From an uncultured Woeseia sp. (lineage in GTDB: Bacteria > Pseudomonadota > Gammaproteobacteria > Steroidobacterales > Woeseiaceae): 64,000 nt of DNA. The translations under genes and the position numbers were made by a program. The stretch spans positions 45,471 through 109,470 of the forward strand of contig CAJWFK010000004.1 of the NCBI GenBank assembly GCA_913031125.1, given 5' to 3'. Position 1 is the first letter of the stretch. Every line of letters begins with the position of its first letter. Below, one piece after another: positions 9,151 to 18,036 of the stretch. The notes beneath the pieces are model-generated. The model saw only the letters and a list, made by a program, of their open reading frames with translations, made no database searches and was not told where the DNA came from.

Positions 9151-9716
9151 TGACCATCAAAGCAGATCATTGGATACGCAAGATGGCCCATGAAGAGCTC
9201 ATGATAGAGCCGTTTGAACCAGGGCAGATACGGAACAGCGACTACGGACGAATCGTGTCCTATGGAACGTCAAGTTATGGCTACGATGTACGGTGCGCTG
9301 ATGAATTTAAGGTTTTTACAAATATTGAGTCCGCATTTGTTGATCCCAAATCATTTGATGAATCAAGTTTTGTCGATAAGAAGAGTGATGTTTGTGTTAT
9401 TCCACCTAACTCGTTTGCACTGGCGCGGACCGTCGAATATTTCAGAATTCCACGGAATGTTCTAACGATTTGTCTGGGAAAGTCCACTTATGCTCGGTGC
9501 GGTATTATCGTGAATGTGACACCGCTTGAACCTGAATGGGAAGGGCACGTCACTTTGGAGTTTTCGAATACGACGCCACTGCCTGCCAAGATATATGCTA
9601 ATGAGGGCGTTGCGCAGATGTTGTTCTTTGAGTCTGATGAGGAATGCGAGATGTCTTACAAGGACCGCGGTGGAAAATACCAGGGCCAACAGGGTGTCAC
9701 ACTCCCAAAGACTTAG
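9150..9716 (+). CDS. dcd: dCTP deaminase
   Basis: Converts dCTP to dUTP in thymidylate supply. The 188-residue protein is the usual size and shows the family landmarks [33 protein letters not shown], the catalytic-Glu stretch [18 protein letters not shown], and the C-terminal [13 protein letters not shown]. The start ATG shares one base with the mrp stop (TAATG), so the two are translationally coupled, an arrangement conserved in many gammaproteobacteria. Confidence 0.97.
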   Translation: MTIKADHWIRKMAHEELMIEPFEPGQIRNSDYGRIVSYGTSSYGYDVRCADEFKVFTNIESAFVDPKSFDESSFVDKKSDVCVIPPNSFALARTVEYFRIPRNVLTICLGKSTYARCGIIVNVTPLEPEWEGHVTLEFSNTTPLPAKIYANEGVAQMLFFESDEECEMSYKDRGGKYQGQQGVTLPKT

Positions 9717-9747
9717 ACAAAAATCCAGCCCGATCTCTTGATGGGTT

Positions 9748-9765
9748 CTAAATATTAAAATTTAG
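9748..9765. terminator. AT-rich inverted repeat between convergent dcd and purN
   Basis: CTAAAT (9748-9753) and ATTTAG (9760-9765) form a 6-bp stem around a 6-base loop in the 45-base gap between the convergent dcd and purN genes, touching the purN stop. It is short and AT-rich, so any bidirectional terminator role is tentative. Confidence 0.25.
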
Positions 9766-10418
9766 GAATATTGGATCGGTTTTAGCAAGAGTTTCCCGTC
9801 TAAATAAGCTGCACCGCCTTCATACTTTAGTCGCTCCATACTCAAAAGCGATAGCGCTTCAGGATAAATTTGATGTTCGATCTTTAATACACGTGCCGCT
9901 AGTTGCTCCGCGGTATCCTCTCTCTTAATAGGCACTCGTCCCTGAATGATCATTGGACCAGCGTCTAATTCCTCGGTAGCAAAGTGAACTGTGCTTCCGG
10001 CCCATTTTTCACCAGCATCAATTGCCCTCTGATGTGTATTCAGGCCTGGATAATCGGGCAATAATGAAGGATGGATATTTAAGATGCGTCCTTCAAATTT
10101 AGCGATAAAGATAGGGGTAAGGACGCGCATAAAACCAGCGAGAATTATAAAATCCGGTAGGTAGGGGTCGAGTGCTTCGACTAATGCTGCATCAAATGAT
10201 TGCCGATCTGGATAGTTGTTGTGGCTGATGCAAACTGTTGGAATCTGAGCATTGTTAGCGCGGGAAAGCCCGGCTGCTCCAGAATTATTACTCAGCACTA
10301 CGCAGAGATCCAAAGCAAGATCTCCTGTTTGGATTTTATCAATGAACGACTGAAGATTTGTGCCGCTGCCTGAGATAAGAACAGCTGCTCGTCTTCGATT
10401 GGGCCTAAAATTAGTCAT
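9762..10418 (-). CDS. purN: Phosphoribosylglycinamide formyltransferase
   Basis: Transfers a formyl group from 10-formyl-THF to GAR, step 3 of purine synthesis. The family motifs are visible: AVLISGSGTNLQSFID at the N-terminus, the catalytic stretch LAGFMRVL, ILNIHPSLLPDYPGLNTH with the active-site His, and the STVHFATEELDAGPMI block containing the catalytic Asp. About 218 residues, normal length. The purM stop TGA overlaps its ATG (TGATG at 10418); an in-frame TTG at 10421 is one codon longer and less likely. It is downstream of purM in one operon. Confidence 0.96.
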   Translation of the reverse strand: MTNFRPNRRRAAVLISGSGTNLQSFIDKIQTGDLALDLCVVLSNNSGAAGLSRANNAQIPTVCISHNNYPDRQSFDAALVEALDPYLPDFIILAGFMRVLTPIFIAKFEGRILNIHPSLLPDYPGLNTHQRAIDAGEKWAGSTVHFATEELDAGPMIIQGRVPIKREDTAEQLAARVLKIEHQIYPEALSLLSMERLKYEGGAAYLDGKLLLKPIQYS

Positions 10419-11437
10419 CAAACGTAAACGACTGGGCCTTCATCAGCGGCTACTGATCCGATAACCCATGCAGACTCACCGCATGTTTCGAGTGTAGTTA
10501 GTGCATCAGAGACTTCAGATTGAGGGATAACAAGCGCCACACCAACCCCACAGTTGAAGGTACGTCGCATTTCCGCGGTATCTATTCGGCCAGATGTTTG
10601 CAGCCAATCAAAAATAGGAGGTTGCTTCCAGCTATTAATATAGATTTCTGCATGTAAGTTTTTTGGCAGGATACGGGGCACGTTTTCCGTTATTCCACCA
10701 CCTGTAATGTGGGCGAGCCCCTTGAGATTGAATGATTCCATCAGCTGCATTACGGGCTTTACATAAATTCGTGTTGGTTCCATCAATAATGTTGCGACAT
10801 CGCACCCCTCAACGTCTCTTTCAGTTGTTATTTCCAGTATTTTTCTGATTAGAGAATATCCGTTTGAGTGTGGCCCACTTGATGGGAGTGCAATAATTGA
10901 GTCACCTTCGCAAATTGAACTACCATCAATTAGTTCATCCCGCTCTACAGCACCAACACAGAAACCAGCTAAGTCATACTCACCAATAGCATACATGTCG
11001 GGCATCTCTGCAGTTTCTCCTCCGATCAATGCCGCACCAGATTGTTCACAGCCGTTTGCTATACCGCTGATCACTGCTGCTGCAATCTCCTGGTCGAGCT
11101 TTCCACAAGCAAAATAATCAAGGAAGAATAGTGGCTCTGCACCGTGGGCGAGTATATCGTTGACACACATTGCGACCAGGTCTATTCCAATTGTGTCGTG
11201 AATGCCAGTTAGTTGTGCAAGTTTTAATTTTGTTCCGACACCATCTGTGCCTGATACTAGGACAGGTTCTTTATAGCGATCGGGAGGTAGAGCGAATAGC
11301 CCTCCAAAACCGCCGAGCCCCGCGATAACTTCTGGTCGTGTAGTTCTTGCCGCAAGATGCTTGATCCGTTCGACAAGCGTGTTGCCTGCCTCTATATCAA
11401 CACCAGCATCCTTATAGGTTAATGGCTTTGAGGTCAT
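10418..11437 (-). CDS. purM: Phosphoribosylformylglycinamidine cyclo-ligase (AIR synthetase)
   Basis: ATP-dependent ring closure making AIR in purine synthesis. The start at ATG 11437 gives [18 protein letters not shown], matching the family N-terminus; the open frame to 11494 adds 19 unconserved residues. Other landmarks are [46 protein letters not shown] and [13 protein letters not shown]. The product is about 339 residues, normal. purN follows with a 1-base stop-start overlap. The divergent DUF2066 gene shares the 148-base upstream gap. Confidence 0.96.
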   Translation of the reverse strand: MTSKPLTYKDAGVDIEAGNTLVERIKHLAARTTRPEVIAGLGGFGGLFALPPDRYKEPVLVSGTDGVGTKLKLAQLTGIHDTIGIDLVAMCVNDILAHGAEPLFFLDYFACGKLDQEIAAAVISGIANGCEQSGAALIGGETAEMPDMYAIGEYDLAGFCVGAVERDELIDGSSICEGDSIIALPSSGPHSNGYSLIRKILEITTERDVEGCDVATLLMEPTRIYVKPVMQLMESFNLKGLAHITGGGITENVPRILPKNLHAEIYINSWKQPPIFDWLQTSGRIDTAEMRRTFNCGVGVALVIPQSEVSDALTTLETCGESAWVIGSVAADEGPVVYV

Positions 11438-11585
11438 AATTTTTTCAATATAATTATTTTCACATGTTACCTTGGACGAATATTTTAAGAACAATGCGTA
11501 GTAAACGTCTCAGGACGATATAATAGGTTTTTCGCAGGTATGGGAAAACACCCACGAATCAAGACCTGTTAGCTGAATTATCTGC

Positions 11586-12704
11586 ATGTTAACTAATTTA
11601 TTACAAAGACGACGATCTGTCTCTATATCTCTAGCTAGGTACCTATTAGTTAGCGGCATATTAACGACTGCACTAATTGGTGAGGTCGGACACACCCTAG
11701 AAATAGCTTCGCCCTATACGGTTGAGGTTCATTTGGATCCGGAAGACCAAGATGCAGAGAAGAATGCGTATGTCACCGCATTGACAGAAGCCCTGATACG
11801 TATTACTGGCAGCAATATTGCGGCTAACACAGAAACAGCATCAATATTATTTGCAAATCCGATTCGTTACGTCTTGCAGCAAAAATTCGGAGTTAATAAC
11901 ACGTTGATTGTCACTCTAGATGGTCCGGCAATTGAACAGACATTGCGTGCTGCTAATGTTTCTGTATGGAGCTTAGACAGACCGCTCACGATTATTTGGT
12001 TAGCGGTTGATAGAGGTTTAGGAAATCGCGAAATTGTCTCAGCGGAAGACTCTGGTTATGGTTTTGATGGCGCGATTGTGCAAAATAATTTATTAAGGGA
12101 GAGATTGCATAGTGTAGCTACTCGTTACGGTGTACCTATCATTTTTCCATTGTTAGATATTGAGGATTTAGGGAACATCGGATTTATAGACATTTGGGGC
12201 GGATTTGATGCGTCGCTGCTTAATGCTTCATCGCGCTACAAGACGTCATCGGTGCTCGTCGGACGTATCAAAATTGATGATCCTGAACCCTCTCGTTGGA
12301 CTTGGTACATTGGAGAGGACCGTATCGATTGGACAGGGGAACCGGAGCAAGCTATCGAAGAACTGGCTAAAGGCTTAGCTTTACGTGATGCAGGGCGTTC
12401 CCAATATGGTGATCAATTGTTTGAATTGGTTATATCGGGAGTTAATTCAGTTGATGCCTATGGACAGGTGCAGAGTTATTTGGAGAACATTGGAGGTATC
12501 CAGAGTGTAAAGGTGAAAATGGTAGTATCAAATCAAATCACGTACTTAGTTGAGTTTCTTGGGGGGAGTGAGCGGTTAAAAAAATCGCTAGCGTCAAGTG
12601 GTTTTTTGTTGGCAGAAAATGCGAACCATCCGACGAATTTTCCGAATTCTGAAAGCTCCGAGATGCTCCAAATTAATGCTTTATTTTATAGGTACGTTCA
12701 TTGA
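11586..12704 (+). CDS. DUF2066 family protein
   Basis: A 372-residue protein of unknown function. The N-terminus is basic then hydrophobic (RRRSVSISLARYLLVSGIL), consistent with a signal peptide or anchor, followed by the DUF2066-like domain (YVTALTEALIRITGSN, then IIWLAVDRG). I recall this family next to purM in Pseudomonas and its relatives; here too it is divergent from purM. No catalytic motif was seen. It is probably an envelope protein. The family call rests on recall of pattern and context. Confidence 0.8.
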   Translation: MLTNLLQRRRSVSISLARYLLVSGILTTALIGEVGHTLEIASPYTVEVHLDPEDQDAEKNAYVTALTEALIRITGSNIAANTETASILFANPIRYVLQQKFGVNNTLIVTLDGPAIEQTLRAANVSVWSLDRPLTIIWLAVDRGLGNREIVSAEDSGYGFDGAIVQNNLLRERLHSVATRYGVPIIFPLLDIEDLGNIGFIDIWGGFDASLLNASSRYKTSSVLVGRIKIDDPEPSRWTWYIGEDRIDWTGEPEQAIEELAKGLALRDAGRSQYGDQLFELVISGVNSVDAYGQVQSYLENIGGIQSVKVKMVVSNQITYLVEFLGGSERLKKSLASSGFLLAENANHPTNFPNSESSEMLQINALFYRYVH

Positions 12705-12768
12705 AATTATTCGGTCTTAATATGGTTGGAGAAATTACTAGAATAATGAGAGTAGGGAGACTAGTTAA

Positions 12769-13341
12769 ATGACGTTAAGTTGGCTCCCTAACTTTATTTC
12801 CATTGCACGTATTGCGCTTGTTGGACCTATTTTGATTTATATTCAAACAGAACAATATGGCTTAGCACTTGCACTATTTTTAGTTGCCGGTGTATCCGAC
12901 GGTATCGATGGTTATCTAGCTAAGACTTTTGATTGGCAGACACGTTTAGGCGTGATATTGGATCCGTTCGCTGACAAGGTTCTGGTGGGTGTGACGTTTT
13001 TCGCAATCTTTATCAACGGTCTTGCCCCATTATGGTTTGCGGTACTAGTGATTTTTCGCGATATCGTCATTATGACCAGCGCAATCACCTACAATTTCTG
13101 TGTATCTAAGCTGCAAGGTGAGCCAACGCGCATAAGCAAGCTGAACACCGCTCTTCAAATCATTTTCATTATCTGCATATTAAGCGAAGCTGGGATTGGC
13201 TGGCCAGGGCAATTTTTCATCACTCTCATAGGTGCTGGTATGACGGTGACACTTATCGTCAGCAGTGTTGATTATCTCACTTCCTGGATGCGTGGAGCTA
13301 GAGAAAAACGCTTACGATTGAGAGCTGCTGAGGCGAAATAA
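12769..13341 (+). CDS. CDP-alcohol phosphatidyltransferase family membrane protein
   Basis: Integral membrane enzyme of the PgsA/cardiolipin-synthase-like superfamily, which joins a CDP-linked lipid to an alcohol. The CDP-OH-P signature is present near residues 44-71: DGIDGYLAK, then 8 residues, then GVILDPFADK. All four Asp positions are kept; the usual AR is AK. About five hydrophobic helices follow. The length of 190 is right for the family. The alcohol substrate cannot be told from sequence. It starts 64 bases after the DUF2066 gene and 2 bases before the permease. Confidence 0.9.
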   Translation: MTLSWLPNFISIARIALVGPILIYIQTEQYGLALALFLVAGVSDGIDGYLAKTFDWQTRLGVILDPFADKVLVGVTFFAIFINGLAPLWFAVLVIFRDIVIMTSAITYNFCVSKLQGEPTRISKLNTALQIIFIICILSEAGIGWPGQFFITLIGAGMTVTLIVSSVDYLTSWMRGAREKRLRLRAAEAK

Positions 13342-13343
13342 AT

Positions 13344-14432
13344 ATGAATATAGTCCTCCGCACAAATTGGTTGATTGCTATGGCCTTTGTCGGGTGGCTT
13401 GTCTGGTTATTAGCACCAGTACTCACTCCTTTCATTGTAGCTACATTATTAGCTTACATAGGTGATCCATTTGCCGAGCGATTAGAGAGTTTTAAGCTTC
13501 CGCGCACTATTGCAGTAGTCGTTGTTTTTTTACTGACATTTTTAGGGCTTGGTTTGTTAGTACTGCTTGTTGTGCCACTTATTCATAGCCAAGTTGCGGC
13601 TTTTTTGACTGCATTACCAGCTATCGTTCTAAATGCTGAACAGGTATGGCTTCCAAATTTGACTGGACTTTTTGGGTTGAATTTTGACCAGGGGATTGGC
13701 TTAGGTGCCTTTGTCGGACGTTATGCTGACGTAGCTAGCAACTGGGCAGGTACCATTCTTGTATCCTTGTCAAAAAGTGGGGGAGCATTGGTTGCTGGAG
13801 TAATCAGCCTATTCCTAGTTCCCATTCTGACATTCTATCTCTTACGAGATTGGAATCAGATTTTAGCTCGGATGAGTAACTTAGTACCGGCCGCTCAACG
13901 AGATACAATATTGCAATTAGTTAGGGAGGCAGACGAGGTACTTGGTGCTTTCCTCAGGGGGCAGATTTTGGTTATGGCCTCTTTGGCAATTATTTATTCG
14001 ATTGGCCTTAAGTTGGTTGGCCTAGAATTTTCGATTGCGATTGGTGTAGTTGCAGGCTTAGTTAGTTTCGTGCCTTACCTTGGCTTTATTTGCGGTATTT
14101 TGCTAGCTAGTTTGACGGTAATGCTAGAGCCGACACCACTAGTTGCATTTGCCGGCGTGGCGGGAACATTCGTACTCGGACAAATTTTAGAGAGTACTGT
14201 CTTGACTCCAAAGCTTGTGGGTGACCGCATCGGGCTCCATCCGGTTGCAGTTATTTTTGCGATTGCCGCAGGCGGGCAGCTTTTTGGGGTTTTCGGAATA
14301 CTTCTGGCATTACCAGCAGCAGCCATATCGTCCGTCCTACTTAGATTCGCCTATAACGTCTATTTGAATCCCAACATTTCAGGTAAAGCGGTAACTAGTT
14401 CAACTCCACATATCGAGGAAACTCAGAATTGA
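13344..14432 (+). CDS. AI-2E/PerM-family transporter
   Basis: A 362-residue polytopic protein of the AI-2E exporter-like (PerM/YdiK/TqsA) family. There are two N-terminal helices (WLIAMAFVGWLVWLLAPVL), a long amphipathic region, and the late helices containing GLVSFVPYLGF and the PALVGDRIGLHPV-like block (TPKLVGDRIGLHPVAVIFA). Members have been linked to export of signals or to ion fluxes; the substrate here is unknown. The last 4 bases overlap the hda start. I recall PerM-hda as a conserved pair in gammaproteobacteria. Confidence 0.9.
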   Translation: MNIVLRTNWLIAMAFVGWLVWLLAPVLTPFIVATLLAYIGDPFAERLESFKLPRTIAVVVVFLLTFLGLGLLVLLVVPLIHSQVAAFLTALPAIVLNAEQVWLPNLTGLFGLNFDQGIGLGAFVGRYADVASNWAGTILVSLSKSGGALVAGVISLFLVPILTFYLLRDWNQILARMSNLVPAAQRDTILQLVREADEVLGAFLRGQILVMASLAIIYSIGLKLVGLEFSIAIGVVAGLVSFVPYLGFICGILLASLTVMLEPTPLVAFAGVAGTFVLGQILESTVLTPKLVGDRIGLHPVAVIFAIAAGGQLFGVFGILLALPAAAISSVLLRFAYNVYLNPNISGKAVTSSTPHIEETQN

Positions 14433-15121
14433 GCCAGCTAGCTTTGCCACTGAAACTTCATGATCACGCCGTATTTGAAAGTTTCCTGCCGGCGCGGAAT
14501 GAGACATTAGTTGCCTTTTTAATCGAGATTGTAAACGCTGCTTCTGGTCCTGGTGTATGGTTCTGGGGAGCAAAAGGGACGGGGAAAACTCATTTACTTC
14601 AGGCTGTCTGTGAGCGTGCGGGTAGTTATGCCCAGTATGTGCCTTTACGAGAACTGGTTGCGGCTGAGTCGGCGATTCTTGATGGACTGCAAAGCCGGCA
14701 GTTCGTTTGTATTGACGATGTAGATACTGTAGCCGGGGATGAGATATGGGAGCTGGCGTTATTCTCTTTATCCAACATGCTTACCGATTCGGGTGGGGTG
14801 ATGATTTGCACGGCCTCTTCGGCCCCACGTAAATGCGGATTTGCACTTGCGGATCTGGGTAGTCGGTTTGGAAAACTCCCTGCATTTCATCTGCGTACTC
14901 TGGCAGAGTCAGAGCGTATCGAGGCGCTACAGTTAAGAGCACGATATCGTGGAATTGAGCTTCCGACAGAAACCGCCAATTATCTATTGACACGAAGCAA
15001 GCGCGATATGGCCAGCCTCTATGCAACCCTTGATAAACTAGATACAGAAGCGCTTAAAGCAAAGCGGCGGCTGACAATTCCATTTGTTAGGGAGATACTG
15101 GGAATTAGCTTAACTAGCTGA
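14429..15121 (+). CDS. hda: DnaA regulatory inactivator Hda
   Basis: AAA+ protein that, with the DNA-loaded sliding clamp, triggers ATP hydrolysis by DnaA to limit re-initiation. The N-terminal QLALPLKL is a clamp-binding motif. Walker A is GAKGTGKTH (about residues 47-55) and Walker B is FVCIDDVDTV (about 92-101). The length of 230 and the lack of a DNA-binding domain IV distinguish it from DnaA. The start is TTG 14429, overlapping the previous stop by TTGA. It converges with wrbA, overlapping it by 8 bases. Confidence 0.94.
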   Translation: MSQLALPLKLHDHAVFESFLPARNETLVAFLIEIVNAASGPGVWFWGAKGTGKTHLLQAVCERAGSYAQYVPLRELVAAESAILDGLQSRQFVCIDDVDTVAGDEIWELALFSLSNMLTDSGGVMICTASSAPRKCGFALADLGSRFGKLPAFHLRTLAESERIEALQLRARYRGIELPTETANYLLTRSKRDMASLYATLDKLDTEALKAKRRLTIPFVREILGISLTS

Positions 15122-15704
15122 GTTTTACGGCTAAGCTGGCAATTCGTGTACCGAGTGCTCTGGCAACTTTTCGTTCTTCGTCGGAGAGACAGTCGGCGTC
15201 GCGATTCCAGGTAACATGGCTCGCGCCATAAGGGGAGCCTCCTGTCCTGGTGGATGATAGAGCCGACTCAGTAAAGGGTATTCCAACCAAAAACATTCCG
15301 TGGTGCAAAAGTGGAAGTGCCATTGTAAGCAGGGTTGTCTCTTGGCCGCCATGCAGGGTTGATGTCGATGTAAAAACTCCAGCCGGTTTGCTATTCAAAG
15401 TTCCTTTGGCCCATTCGGTACCGGTACTGTCTATGAAATGCTTTAAGGGCGCAGCCATATTACCAAAGCGGGTAGGGCTACCCATTACAAGTCCGCCGCA
15501 TTCATGCAGGTCTTTTGCAACGACGTAGGGGGGGCCTTTTTCAGGGGGCTCGATGTCAGGGGTAGCTGTTAAAGCAGATAAGGCTGGTACAGTACGAAGT
15601 CTCGAAGTGGCAGCAGTTACGGTATCTATACCCAGACAAACTTCGCGCGCTAGAGCTTCGGTAGCCCCGAAGCGTGAGTAGTATAGTACTAGTATTTCAT
15701 TCAC
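15114..15704 (-). CDS. wrbA: WrbA-type NAD(P)H:quinone oxidoreductase
   Basis: A flavodoxin-fold FMN enzyme that reduces quinones by two electrons. The N-terminus (EILVLYYSRFGATEALARE) carries the FMN-phosphate loop. GLVMGSPTRFGNMAAPLKHFIDST and the glycine-rich HGGQETTLLTMALPLLHHGM are WrbA signatures. It has 196 residues, the usual size. Its ATG region overlaps the stop of the arsC-like gene by 4 bases, so the two are coupled; it is the downstream gene of the pair. Confidence 0.93.
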   Translation of the reverse strand: MNEILVLYYSRFGATEALAREVCLGIDTVTAATSRLRTVPALSALTATPDIEPPEKGPPYVVAKDLHECGGLVMGSPTRFGNMAAPLKHFIDSTGTEWAKGTLNSKPAGVFTSTSTLHGGQETTLLTMALPLLHHGMFLVGIPFTESALSSTRTGGSPYGASHVTWNRDADCLSDEERKVARALGTRIASLAVKLS

Positions 15705-16054
15705 AGTAGCTGCAAGACATTTTCTGGTGGTCGGCCGATAACGGCTCGTTCGTGTTTTTCATCAATCACAATTGGTCTCTGCAGAACTCGCGGATTTTGG
15801 TGTAACCAAGCTGCGAGGGCTTTCTCATCATTAACTGGCACAGAGTTTCCCGCATTCTTAAAGTCATCTTCGTTACGCCTCAGGATGTCTCTTAGCGGGA
15901 TACCCAGTAACCGGGAAATCCTGAGTAAATTTTCACAATCTGGCGGTGACTCAAGGTACGGAATGATTGTTGGCTCAATACCTTTAGATTGGATTAATTG
16001 TAATGTTTTTCGTGATTTCGAGCAGCGAGGATTATGGTAGATAGTTAGGCTCAT
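15701..16054 (-). CDS. arsC: ArsC/Spx-family glutaredoxin-like arsenate reductase
   Basis: A 117-residue thioredoxin-fold protein. The redox Cys lies in YHNPRCSKSRKTL (Cys10). The family pattern continues with RRNEDDF, RPIVIDEKHERAVIGRPPENVLQL, where the conserved Arg triad of ArsC reductases lies. No arsB, arsR or other ars gene is nearby, so a role in arsenic resistance is not implied by context; I recall the same arsC-wrbA pairing in Pseudomonas. Confidence 0.9.
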   Translation of the reverse strand: MSLTIYHNPRCSKSRKTLQLIQSKGIEPTIIPYLESPPDCENLLRISRLLGIPLRDILRRNEDDFKNAGNSVPVNDEKALAAWLHQNPRVLQRPIVIDEKHERAVIGRPPENVLQLL

Positions 16055-16175
16055 GATCTTATTATGTTTAATGCAAAAAATTTATAATGTCTTTTAACTG
16101 TAACAGTAATCCCTTTTTCCGTCAGGGTAGTTAGTTAGCTTGACGAAGCGTAGCACCACTTGTTAGCTTTGACCG

Positions 16176-16520
16176 GTGGAAAATAAAATAAGTCATGGTC
16201 GTCTTAGCGGAGCGGACAACAGATTTAAGTGTGCCGCCTTGCTTGCCGTACTGTGTTTGATATCTTCCTGTGCGGCAGGTCCTCCTGTACAAGAAATGAG
16301 TGATGCAAGGCAGGCCATTGCTGTAGCGCGAGAAGCCGGAGCTGCTGACCACGCACCAGACGCCTTACGTGCAGCGCAGGCATATTTAGACAGCGCGCTC
16401 CGTAACCTCGCAAAAAAAGAATATGAGCTTGCCAAAATTAACGCTATTGAGGCCAAAAAAGACGCGCAAAATGCGCTAGCGTTGGCAGCGGGTTCGTCGA
16501 CTAAAAATCCTAATCCTTAA
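16176..16520 (+). CDS. DUF4398-like lipoprotein
   Basis: A 114-residue predicted outer-membrane or periplasmic lipoprotein. A hydrophobic stretch ends in the lipobox CLISSC (Cys32). The mature part is helical and Ala-rich, with the DUF4398-type motif MSDARQAIAVAREAGA and repeats of basic/acidic heptads that suggest a coiled coil. The only non-TTG start found is GTG 16176, with no clear ribosome-binding site, so the start is uncertain. It precedes acylphosphatase by 18 bases. Confidence 0.75.
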   Translation: MENKISHGRLSGADNRFKCAALLAVLCLISSCAAGPPVQEMSDARQAIAVAREAGAADHAPDALRAAQAYLDSALRNLAKKEYELAKINAIEAKKDAQNALALAAGSSTKNPNP

Positions 16521-16538
16521 GTCAGAACATCATTAGCT

Positions 16539-16802
16539 ATGTGTCGGTTGTTCAAAATAACTGGCCGTGTCCAGGGCGTGTTTTTCAGGGGAAGTACCCG
16601 AGATGTTTGTGTACGTTTAGATGTTAAGGGGCAAGCAGTTAATCTGATAGACGGTAGTGTTGAGGTGCGTATCTGCGGAGACAAGGCAGCTACCCAACAG
16701 GTCAGAAATTGGCTTAAGCGAGGACCCCCAATGGCACGAGTAAGTTTAGTGCGGGAGTTAGTGACACAATGCACCCGTCCACAGGACTTTCTGGTTCAAT
16801 AA
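16539..16802 (+). CDS. acyP: Acylphosphatase
   Basis: Small enzyme (87 aa) hydrolysing acyl phosphates. The active-site loop GRVQGVFFRGSTRD carries the catalytic Arg, and the catalytic Asn lies in VNLIDGSVEV. Length and spacing are typical. An internal KRGPPMARV matches the family's GP..A.V block. It is in the same cluster as proS and the lytic transglycosylase, a grouping I recall from Pseudomonas. Confidence 0.93.
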   Translation: MCRLFKITGRVQGVFFRGSTRDVCVRLDVKGQAVNLIDGSVEVRICGDKAATQQVRNWLKRGPPMARVSLVRELVTQCTRPQDFLVQ

Positions 16803-16809
16803 GTTTGTG

Positions 16810-17322
16810 CTATCTGTTGATATATTTAGATGGAAGTTCCTGATTGCCTTCTGGCTGGGTGGACCATGACGAAATCCACCAGCGTCCTTCATCCCAATAT
16901 ATCGATAAGCTATTGATACCACGGGATACTGCCGGACCATCCTCAGTATTACGAATTTCAAAGGTGCTCCAGACATGTGCTAGGTTGCCATACTGTTCGG
17001 TAATTCGCCCTATTTCTACTTCAAAGAACCCCTCGGTATAAGGTACTTCAATTGTGGTTTGCTCTGTTAGGAGGTTATGCCGTTGTGCTAACCCATTGTC
17101 ATTGGTCCTGCTGATGATGGCATGCGGAGCATGTAATGACTCATCGCGTGCTGCATTGTAGCTGTATCCTATGGGACCAGAAACAACCTCGTAATACGCG
17201 GCAACTAAGGCATCAATAGTTTCAACATCAGTTGCTAGTGGATAGTCATTTGCATAATTATTGCTAACCATTGTGAAGCATATTCCAATCGTGATCAGTA
17301 TTTTTCGTAAGGTTCTTTTCAT
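16810..17322 (-). CDS. Exported NTF2/SnoaL-like protein
   Basis: A 170-residue protein with an N-terminal signal peptide (MKRTLRKILITIGICFTM, with cleavage likely near NNYAND). The rest has the look of an NTF2-like fold: helix LVAAYYEVVSGPIGYSYNAARD, then beta strands ending INSLSIYWDEGRWWISSWS. Such proteins are often small hydrolases, isomerases or binding proteins in the periplasm. No catalytic residues can be assigned. It is convergent with acyP and 97 bases downstream of the transglycosylase. Confidence 0.7.
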   Translation of the reverse strand: MKRTLRKILITIGICFTMVSNNYANDYPLATDVETIDALVAAYYEVVSGPIGYSYNAARDESLHAPHAIISRTNDNGLAQRHNLLTEQTTIEVPYTEGFFEVEIGRITEQYGNLAHVWSTFEIRNTEDGPAVSRGINSLSIYWDEGRWWISSWSTQPEGNQELPSKYINR

Positions 17323-17418
17323 TACAATTTTGCTCTAGTGTGAACTTGGTTTCCGGTGTGTTTTCTTAAGTTATTCTTATCTATAGTTTTTCAAAACAGT
17401 GCGATGGCATTCCAGAAT

Positions 17419-18009
17419 TTATCGTTTAAACCACTTCAACCTAAGTTTTGTCAACACTTTATCAGGATATGTATTTTTACCCAGCGAACCATTGTAACGG
17501 GCTAGGGCTCGTTTCAAGTCTCCATTTTCAAGATCGATGTAATACTTTAGAATTGTGCAGCCGAAACGCAGATTGGTTGCAATGCGCATGAGGTTATCGT
17601 TAGGTCGGCCTATTTCATTAAGCCAGAAAGGCATGATCTGCATTAGACCTTGAGCGCCCGCAACTGAAATTGCGAAACGATCAAAATTACTTTCGATGTC
17701 GATCACAGCAAGAATTAATTCTGGGGGTAAATCGGCTCGGAGAGCTTCATAATGGACTCGCTGTAGAATTTCAATTCGCTCTCTTGGATCTTTGACCTGT
17801 GCCTCAAGACGGGCAGCCATATCTGTCAGCCATACTTGAGCTTCGAACTGATCCGGAAAGCTGTCCATTTGGTTTGCAGCCTCACCCAGCAATTCGATCA
17901 GTTCGCGTTCATGTAAATTCTGTGTAAGAGCAAAGGGTGAATAAATGGCGATAATGAATGAAATGAATAGGGTACTTCGCCGCTCGATTAGTCTTTGTAT
18001 TTGTGCCAG
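17419..18009 (-). CDS. Lytic transglycosylase (SLT domain), start probably CTG
   Basis: Periplasmic muramidase-type enzyme cleaving peptidoglycan glycan strands. The SLT catalytic region reads LILAVIDIESNFDRFAIS...GAQGLMQIMPFW, with the catalytic Glu in IES. The first conventional start (TTG 17892) leaves no signal peptide. The frame stays open upstream to the proS stop and encodes RLIERRSTLFISFIIAIYSP followed by FALTQ, a good signal peptide. No ATG, GTG or TTG precedes it, but a perfect AGGAGG sits 9 bases before a CTG at 18009, which I take as the start. The product would be about 196 residues, downstream of proS. Confidence 0.82.
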   Translation of the reverse strand: MAQIQRLIERRSTLFISFIIAIYSPFALTQNLHERELIELLGEAANQMDSFPDQFEAQVWLTDMAARLEAQVKDPRERIEILQRVHYEALRADLPPELILAVIDIESNFDRFAISVAGAQGLMQIMPFWLNEIGRPNDNLMRIATNLRFGCTILKYYIDLENGDLKRALARYNGSLGKNTYPDKVLTKLRLKWFKR

Positions 18010-18018
18010 TGAATGAAG

Positions 18019-18024
18019 CCTCCT
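18019..18024 (-). promoter_or_regulatory. Strong Shine-Dalgarno AGGAGG before a CTG codon
   Basis: The minus strand carries AGGAGG 12 bases after the proS stop and 9 bases before CTG 18009. It decides the start of the lytic transglycosylase, because no standard start codon follows within ribosome reach in that frame, while a signal peptide is encoded there. Confidence 0.6.
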
Positions 18025-18036
18025 GACTGAGTTTGT

